A stretch of 64,000 nucleotides of DNA from Alopecurus myosuroides (taxonomy: Eukaryota > Streptophyta > Magnoliopsida > Poales > Poaceae): positions 19,959,639 through 20,023,638 of the forward strand of contig CM054062.1 of assembly GCA_028641055.1 (NCBI GenBank), read 5' to 3'. Of this stretch, positions 57,301 to 64,000 are shown piece by piece (within the stretch, counting starts at the first letter, position 1; each line of letters starts with the position of its first letter). The translations under genes and the position numbers were made by a program. Under the pieces are notes generated by a model. That model saw only the letters and a program-made list of their open reading frames with translations. It was not told the origin of the DNA and ran no database searches.

Positions 57301-58600
57301 GGAATGGACAATTCCATATTTAAACTTCTTAGTCGATCAGAAGTACCCGGAGGGAGCAGACGAAGTCTTGCAAAGACAGATACAGGGTCGATGCAAAGGA
57401 TACATGGTAATTAAGGGTTGCCTGTATAAACGCAGTACTATCGGAATTTTTCTGCGGTGTATTTCACCAGAAGAAGGACGAGAAATCATGCAAGAAATCC
57501 ATGCAGGAGATTGCGGACATCATGCTCAATCAAAAAGTATAGTGAAAAAAGCATTCCGCGCAGGGTTTTTCTGGCTAACGGCCAAGACAGACGCCGAGCA
57601 CATAGTAAACACATGTGCCGGATGTCAGTATTACGCCAAGCAGACAAATATGCCAGCCCAAGCACTCAAAACTATCCCTATTACATGGCCGTTCGCGGTC
57701 TGGGGGCTAGATATGATGGGACCATTCAAAACTACGAGAGGCGGACTTACACATCTACTCGTTGAAGTGGATAAATATACCAAGTGGGTGGAGGCCAAAC
57801 CCATCAAAAAACTTGACGATGTAACTGCCAGAAATTTCATTATTGACATGGTCATGAGATATGGCGTTCCACATAGCATAATAACTGACAACGGGACAAA
57901 TTTCTCTATTGGAGCGTTGGCAAAATATTGCCGACAAACGTGAATTCGCCTAGATCTCACATATGTGGCACACCCGCAATCCAATGGACAGGTTGAACGA
58001 ATGAATAGTTCAATCCCGCAAGGAATACGACCAAGACTCGAATCCCCTCTTCATAGAGCAGCTGGAGCATGGGTGGAAGAGTTACCCTCTGTGCTTTGGA
58101 GTATTCGAACGACGCCAAATAGGTCAACAGGGCAAACCCCGTTTTTTCTAGTTTATGGTGCGGAAGCAATTCTCCCAACGGACATGATCCATGACCGCCC
58201 GAGAGTGCAGGATTTCGATGAATCAGATGCCGAAAGCGCACGACAGGATGCCGTCGATCTCTTAGAAGAGGAACGTGAACTTGTGCTTCAAAGATCCGCC
58301 ATATATCAGCAAGGTTTACGACGTTATCATAGTCGGAAAATCAGGCATCGTTCTTTCAAAGAAGGTGACCTAGTGCTAAGATTGGTGCAGCAAAGAAAGC
58401 ACAAACTAGCCCTAGTATGGGAAGGACCATTTGTCATTAGTAAAGCCATGAAAAATGGATCATACTATCTTGTAGACATTCGAGATATGGAAGATGATCC
58501 CGAGAAGACGAATCGCAAAAGAAAGAGAAAGATAGATGATGGACTAGGAGAGACAAAGAGGCCCTGGAGTATCCAGCAGTTACGTCCCTTCTATACTTAG
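54338..58600 (+). pseudogene. Pol of the Tat-type element (PR-RT-RH-aRH-IN)
   Basis: Essentially one frame with about eight stops. Protease (about 54640-55060) has MDRGSNINIMY, with Arg replacing Gly after the active Asp. RT (about 55560-56070) has LDAYSGYHQI, MPFGLKNAGATYQR and the YVDD box. RNase H (56280-56770) shifts frame at about 56497 (EVFSESKQRYPHYQKLAYG) and returns at about 56770. A second, archaeal-like RNase H (56790-57180) has DGSKMKEGAGAGVVL and NVAEYEALLHGL. Integrase has the HHCC zinc site (57520-57650), WGLDMMGPF and ITDNGTNF, a TGA at 57941, then HPQSNGQVERMN carrying the catalytic Glu, and a C-terminal domain (KEGDLVLR). Stops and the protease change make it inactive. Confidence 0.9.
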
Positions 58601-59193
58601 TTCAATTTCTATGTAAACATCTTTGAGATCATGAAATAAAGTTGTCGGAATTCATACGTCTATGTTTTATATATTCCGCCTTTTCTATTTCCCAATGATC
58701 TTTCAAAATACTCAATGTTAACCCGAATTGTGCCTGCGTGCTCGGAATTAAAAAACTGAATGATTTTCAGCCTAAAAAAGGTTTAAGGAAACCCAGATTG
58801 TGCCTGAGTTTCATATAAAAAATTCCTTGGTTATTCTCTAAATATTATCTGATTGTTTTTGTGCGGGGTCACTGAAGCTAGTAAGCAAAAAATGCCTTTA
58901 GCATGATCCATGTTTCCGAGTTTCTGACTGATCGGTAATACCCAGTCACTCGGCGTGAAGATTAAAACGCTATCGAGCCATTTCAAGCACTAAGGATAGT
59001 TAAAGCATACAAAACCAGAGAATTTAGAACATAAAGGAATAATAACCCGAAAAAACTTGCAAAGTAATTATATAAAACTGCAAAAGGCGGAGTACTTGTT
59101 CATTCAAAAGGATAGAAGCATTACAATAATGTTTACAACATAAAGTTCGGTAATGCTCCTATTTTCTATTGCCCTAGGACCCGGATTTCTCCT
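58601..59193 (+). other. Spacer between pol and antisense gene end
   Basis: About 590 bases with no gene. The two transcription units converge here, so it probably holds both 3' ends. Confidence 0.5.
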
Positions 59194-62166
59194 TCAAGCA
59201 TCTGAGTCATCTTCGCTGGAGGATTCTTCTGGAGTTTCCGGGATTGCCTCCTCCGGGTAGAAGATGGAGAGGTTGACCATGGAAGCAATCTTGGTTGCGT
59301 GAACCTTGATCTCGTCGAAGATGTTGGTCTGCTGGGTGTCCGTATATCCTTGTGGGATGCCGGACGCCACACGCCAAGATTTGGCAGTGGGGTAATGCAT
59401 ACGCATAAGGCCTAAAGCCATGCGTGCACCACCCCATGCTGCGGAGCTCAAGGTGGACTCCTTGGACTCCGCCACCTCCAAGATAGCCTCCGGAAGTTTC
59501 TCAACTTCCAAGAATTCCCCAGTCCTTGCGGAAAGATACTTGTTGATTAGCTGCATGCCCGCAACCCTGAGCGCGGTGAAGACCTTCCCGAAAGCTCAGA
59601 TTTTTTTCAATCCGAGTAAGAGTAGGGTCATCTCCTGTTTTCAGACAAATAACCAAAGAGTTATAAAGAAAGCAGGGAAATATTGTAAAAGGTCGAAACT
59701 CCGGTAAAAGTCAAAAAACTTACCGAGAAACTTTTCCATCTCGGAGCCTTCTTCCAGCCGAAGGGTCAAAGCATTCTCCAGATCGCAGATAGTTGCTTTG
59801 TCCTTCCCATCTTGGTTGGAGGCATTGGATTGCGCAATGCCTATAGCCAGTTGGCTGGCCTCCAGTTCTTTCTGAACCTTCATAAGATTCTTATGAAGGT
59901 CCAGGTTCTCCCAGCGGAAGTTCTCGGCATTGCCGGCATCTTCAGCAATTTGTTTGGCTTTCGCCAAAGCAGCTGGAAAGTGAGAAAGAATCCCGAGTTA
60001 GAAAACTCGGAAAAGTACTTAGGGAAAAAGAATAAAAGTGAAATCATGGGGAATAAAATACCTGTTGTTTCCTTCAGCTGATGCTGAGATGATACCAGCT
60101 CCGCTTCCTTAACTGCAAGAATAGAGAGAAGGCTTCTACCCTCCTTATCCTTGACAGTTAGTTTGCTGAAAACTTCCATGTTGATGCTTTCAGCGGTTTG
60201 CTGAAAAACGGAAATGAACCAGAATGCTTAAGTTAGAAACAAGCATGATAAAGTTGTAAGCATTAAGTTAAAAGCATGCATTTGACTTATTGCTTGCGGG
60301 ATAGAGATATTACCTGGCTCATCCGCTGCAAACCCGGCAAAGTTTCCGTGAACTCTTTTGCAAACCCTGCAAATAAAGTCCCGGTAGCACTAAGTCCCTC
60401 ATTGATATTTTTGAAATCTTTATCGAAGGTGGGAATAGGTTCCTCCTCAGGTGCCCGAGAAGAACTTCCCACCTCCAGGTCCGCCCTTTCCCTCGTGTCC
60501 GTTTCCGGCACAATAGGCTGGCTGGCCTGCAAGGTTTCGTCGTTGGGGGCAGCAGCGTGCTCTCCTGTAACTGCTACTGGGGTATTTGGAGCAGTAGCAG
60601 GAGAAGGGTGTGGGCCTCTGCTAGCCACAGATTTAACCCTTTTCATCTTCTTGGGCTTCAGAGTTGTGGGAGCCAAGCTAAAAAAGAAAAATGCCAGAAA
60701 AGTTAAAATTCTGAGAATATAGAAAAAAATGATCCGATAAATCGAAAAAACCCAGACGAACAAACCTGGAAGTGGCGACGGGAATACCGTCAAGATCAAT
60801 AATTTCCTGCGAAGAGGAAATTTTATTGCGCTTGCGCCCGCCAGCAAAGTTGGCACGCAACGTATCCAGATCAGCATCTGAAGCAAGATCTGACTCGGGA
60901 AGTTCAAAGATCTATCAAAAAGGCAAAAGCCGGGTTAAAACAAAATCCGAGATAAATAGAAGGAATACAAACTCAAGGGGTAAAAAGTGTACCTTGGGAG
61001 CCGGGTTAGACGCCGTATATATTGGTCGGCTTTCTTCATATTGATCGCACGAGGCAACCAATTGGTTTACGCGTTTCCGCAAATCTTTTGCCGACAAAGA
61101 TTTGCTCGTCGTCCTCATAGCATCCGCGTCCCCCGTGTAATTACACAAAAGGCGGGGGCCATGATTAGCCAAGGGCTGAATTCGCCTATCTAGCCAGCAT
61201 AGGTCTGTGTCCATTCCGGTTAGAGGTGGATCAGCGGCGACGAGTTTCGCGATGCGCCGTTTGATCTTGAGAAGGTCTGGTGGCAGAGTTTGCACTGCTT
61301 CTGTTCCCCTGTTTTCTTGTGGAGTGGCAGCGGTATTGGTGAAAGGTGGAACCCCGGTGGTTTTTTCCGGGAAAAGTAACGTCGGGATGGTAGAAGAAGG
61401 AACCCGTCCAGAATTTGACGGATTCCGAGGTTTTGATCTTGGGGAACCAATCCTCCCTGAATCTGCGCAGGGTAAAGGATATGGTCCCGCAAGTCGGAAG
61501 CGCACCCTCGGAAGGGTTCCGCTTAACCCCAAAACAATACTGCCAGAAATCTAACCTAGGAGCTAAACCTAGATAACATTCGAAAAGATCTTGAAATCCG
61601 GCTAAATAGAGGATGGAGTTGGGAGGCAGATTGTGGGGTTGAATGTTGTAGTGATTCAAGACTTGGAGGAAAAAGGCCGATGGCGGAAAACCCATACCTC
61701 TTGCGATGTGGGAGTTAAGGAGAACGCGTTCTCCGTCCTTTGGCGTGGGCTCAGACTCGTCCTCTGGGATCCGCCATTTTCCCTTCAGCAGGAGCCCCTC
61801 CTTCTCCATTGTCGGAAGGAGGGAAGGCGGAATACTGGTCTGGCTCCAATTGCTGGCAGATTCCCCTTCGTCTTCTGCCCCGGTGGCGGCGGACGCCGCG
61901 GCGGACGCGGTCGCGAGCTCCTCTCCGACAAGGATGATTTTTTCCTCCGCCGTCTCGGGTGCGAGTGGCGAGGATGGCGCGGAGGAGGATCCCGCAAGGT
62001 TGGTGGCGGCGAGAGGAATTTCCTCGCTCGCTGCGCTGCCGGTAGTTTTCTCCGGCTCGTCGCCGGTTGCGCGCAGGGGAGAATCCACCATGGGATCCAT
62101 GGCGTTGATAATCTCATCGATCTCCGCCGCGACGGAGCGGGACGGAGAAGAGCTGGGAGAAGCCAT
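59194..62166 (-). pseudogene. Antisense intron-containing gene of Tat element
   Basis: Six exons with GT-AG borders run opposite to gag-pol: 60993-62166, 60766-60911, 60314-60677, 60062-60200, 59724-59972 and 59194-59634. The start MASPSSSPSRSVAAEIDEII follows a TATA box at 62327. Exon 1 holds the 'putative gypsy type transposon' (Transposase_28-like) domain: GMGFPPSAFFLQVLNHY, LPPNSILYLAGFQDLFECYL and FWQYCFGVKR. Later exons encode charged coiled-coil sequence (KDKEGRSLLSILAVKEAEL, LAKAKQIAEDAGNAENF). Antisense extra genes are known in several Tat elements; their role is unknown. A frameshift near 61370 (A-run) and a TGA in exon 6 (about 59592) break this copy. Confidence 0.75.
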
Positions 62167-62326
62167 TTTTCGGCGGCGCGATGGAGATTCCGTGCCTCTG
62201 GTGAGTTCCCGGACGGCGTGCGCTCGTACGTTCGCTTGAGGTTCGCTCTGTTCGCAGTGTGCTTGGACGCTGTGAAGGCAAGAAGAGAGCTGGGAGAAGA
62301 AGGTTTGCCGTAGAGGACGGAGATGG

Positions 62327-62335
62327 CTATTTATA
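62327..62335 (-). promoter_or_regulatory. TATA box of the antisense gene
   Basis: TATAAATAG on the minus strand, about 160 bases before the antisense ATG. It gives the antisense gene its own promoter, inside the element and upstream (on the plus map) of the 3' LTR. Confidence 0.6.
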
Positions 62336-62710
62336 GCCGGAAACCCGGCACGATGCGTGCTAACGGCTCTTTTGACCGTTGGATGATCAACGCGTGTCAC
62401 TCGCCGGAAATTCCGGGAAATGGAACGATGGGTGATTATTGCTATCTCCTCGTTTCCCTTGAGAATCTGTCAGAGATACGTTTCAGGGTTTCCCGCTCGA
62501 CACCCAAACGTCCCTGAGGTCAGCAAGATTAAAGCACTGACGTAGGATGTTCCTTCTCTGCGAAGATTCGTGGAAGAAAAGCCGGATTTTCCGAAATCTG
62601 AGTTTTGCGTTATGACATTATTCTGATAAAAGAAGAATCAAGACAGAGAGCCTATATTTCTCGGAAAGAATGCAACACTTGACGAAAGACGGCAAATCGG
62701 AGTCTTAACT
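62336..62710. other. Region between antisense promoter and polypurine tract
   Basis: No coding domain. Likely upstream control sequence of the antisense gene and 3' untranslated part of the sense transcript. Confidence 0.4.
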
Positions 62711-62725
62711 CTTCTTGGGGGCTAC
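62711..62725 (+). other. Polypurine tract
   Basis: cttcttgggggctac directly before the 3' LTR. The same GGGGGCTAC form precedes the minus-strand LTR at 45336. Confidence 0.75.
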
Positions 62726-63267
62726 TGTCGGATATATACCAACTAGGGGTATATCAGATGGTAGTCTAAAGTGCCGGATTACCTGGGTGGCCTGAATGGT
62801 AGTGGGCTATGGTCCATTGGGCGGCCTAGTAAGCTGACGCACGGAAGCCAGATTCTAGAAGAACCCGGATCACGGCCCACGTGATACGGCTTGGAGCAGA
62901 AGGGGGATTCCTTACTTTCCAAGTTAACACATACCGTAGTCTTCTAGGTTTCCTTCTCTGTATGCCCTAATCCGGCTATTATATAAAGCCGGACGGGAGA
63001 TAAGATACATAGACAAGAAGCTAAAGGCTAACTCTCCGAGAGATTGATCCTTGACGAGGAGCTAATAGAACCTCACATTGTACTCTGTATTCCCAGGCTT
63101 TAGTCCTGAATAGTGAGATTGCAGGAGTACGAATGCCGCATTACTGCGTCGTACCAAACCTGGGTAAAACCCTGTGTCCTTGATCATCGTACAATCACGT
63201 CCCCCCACATCTCTATCGGTAGTCTCATGGCAGCCCCGTCTACGAAATCTACTACGATGTCTCGACA
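62726..63267 (+). repeat. 3' LTR of the Tat-type element
   Basis: 542 bp, TGTCGGATATATACC to GATGTCTCGACA. It differs from the 5' LTR by about 22 substitutions and a 3-base insertion (TTCTCTG for TCTG). Confidence 0.93.
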
Positions 63268-64000
63268 AAGTGCTAGTTCCCTTTTTCTGTTGTTTTTAGT
63301 TTCAGAAAAGTTGTTCTGGAAATATTCTCGGAATTGGATGCCACGAAAGCCAAAGTTCCTATTTTCCCCGAAAGCTTCCAGAAGTCTCGAAGAGACTCGG
63401 AGGGGGGCCCTAGGGCCCCCACATCATAGGCTCGCCCGGGCTCCCCCTGGTCGCCCCACCTATGGGTGTGGGCCCCCTGGCCACCTCCCGGCATCGCCCT
63501 TTCGCCCATGTATACTCCCCGAGGCATAAACCCTAAAACAATCAAACTTTTCCGCCAAATACATCCGTATCTCCGCCGCCGTCGCTGACAAGTTTTGGGG
63601 GACAAATCTCTGTTCTGGCATCCTGCCGGGACAGGGAAGTGCCCCCAGAAGTCATCTCCATCGACTCCACCGCCATCCCCATCGCCGTTGATGTCTCCTA
63701 TGATGAGGAGGGAGTAGTTCTCCCCCGGGGATGAGGGCTCTACCGGTAGCTATGTGGTTCATCTCTCTCCCCCATGGTGTGATCTTTATGTGATCATGAG
63801 CTTTGTAATCTTGTTGAATAAGTAGATTGATCTTCATCTGTTATGCTACTCAAGTGGTTTTGTTATCTCTGTGAACTATTTAAGCACGGGGTAAAGGTGA
63901 CAGTGTGTGCTCCGTGTGGTTTAGCATGATATTTATATGTTGTATTGGAAGGTGAACCTATGAAATTGTGGCATTTGTTTAGTACTAATTTATGGCGCTC
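63268..64000 (+). repeat. 3' LTR of the non-autonomous element, part 2
   Basis: AAGTG duplication, then ctagttccctttttctg, following the 5' LTR text from 46017 on. It runs off the window at a point matching about 46746 of the 5' LTR, so roughly 550 bases remain outside. Confidence 0.9.

Larger units (their letters stand above)
51179..63267 (+). mobile_element. Tat-lineage Ty3/gypsy retrotransposon, 12.1 kb
   Basis: Complete element with 5' LTR (51179-51717), primer site, gag-pol, antisense gene, polypurine tract and 3' LTR (62726-63267). The target duplication AAGTG is perfect (51174-51178, 63268-63272). Order protease-RT-RNase H-second RNase H-integrase and the extra antisense gene point to the Tat lineage. 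LTRs differ at about 22 positions plus a 3-base indel by eye (about 96% alike). Gag-pol has many stops and frameshifts, so the copy is inactive. Confidence 0.93.
45891..64000 (+). mobile_element. Non-autonomous LTR retrotransposon, runs off window
   Basis: The 5' LTR (45891-47300) starts TGATACGTCACAAACGTATC. A TGGCGCC-type primer site is near 47311. The polypurine region 'aactaagcttgaggatgct' precedes the 3' LTR at 51046. The 3.7-kb interior has one 276-codon ORF and no gag, reverse transcriptase or integrase, so it depends on a relative. The 3' LTR is split: 51046-51178, then 63268-64000. The far end and target duplication are outside the window. Confidence 0.88.

Noticed and set aside
55304..58241. 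Minus-strand frames within gag-pol
   Set aside because: They are antisense shadows of pol; the only supported antisense gene is at 59194-62166, which has splice sites and a TATA box.
61633..62313. Plus-strand frames of about 180-226 codons
   Set aside because: They lie opposite the first exon of the antisense gene and have Arg/Gly/Ala-rich low-information translations.
1..64000. tRNA, rRNA or other structural RNA genes
   Set aside because: No cloverleaf-like or rRNA-like text was noticed; a covariance-model search would be needed to exclude small ones.

Overview
The window is nuclear DNA from a grass, most likely a Pooideae species of the Triticeae/oat type. The signs are nested LTR retrotransposons, CACTA elements with CACTAGTGG ends and 'GTCCCGGTTGG' subterminal repeats, Stowaway MITEs, Helitrons and an F-box/DUF295 gene. 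No ribosomal RNA, tRNA, CRISPR array or bacterial feature was seen. Only a few segments look like host genes; most of the window is mobile DNA, much of it datable by order of insertion.

Layout. 1-15 kb: low-copy-looking DNA with fragments (a B3-domain remnant, an SR splicing-factor RRM remnant, a small coiled-coil ORF at 6.9 kb, a Helitron at 7.65-9.98 kb, and minus-strand gene-like pieces from 10.3 to 14.1 kb). 15.4-16.5 kb: an intact F-box/DUF295 gene. 17.9-20.4 kb: a Ty3/gypsy gag fragment split by a hAT element (perfect 8-bp target duplication), itself split by a PIF/Harbinger-like element with its own ORF. 20.5-25.3 kb: a CACTA element with a degraded C48/Ulp1-type peptidase gene, a long hairpin, a SANT fragment and an intact AP2-domain ORF. 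25.6-34.4 kb: a nearly complete Mutator-like element (MULE) with 247-bp inverted ends, a perfect 9-bp target duplication and two convergent genes, a mudrA-type transposase and an eight-exon plant-mobile-domain gene. 34.4-37.9 kb: MITEs and an 0.8-kb tandem duplication. 37.9-42.0 kb: a second, non-coding CACTA filled with a roughly 670-bp tandem array. 43.6-44.65 kb: a Stowaway element split by another element that is split by a Helitron. 44.8-45.9 kb: the 3' end of a minus-strand gypsy element. 45.9 kb to the right edge: a non-autonomous LTR retrotransposon whose 3' LTR is split by a 12.1-kb Tat-lineage gypsy element (51.2-63.3 kb), which carries gag-pol plus an antisense intron-containing gene.

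The point of greatest interest is the MULE. Its two genes converge as in maize MuDR, but the second gene encodes a plant mobile domain protein instead of mudrB. The spacer between the gene ends holds nine copies of the same GC-rich motif that fills the inverted ends. Function was inferred by eye from motifs; no database search or computation was run.
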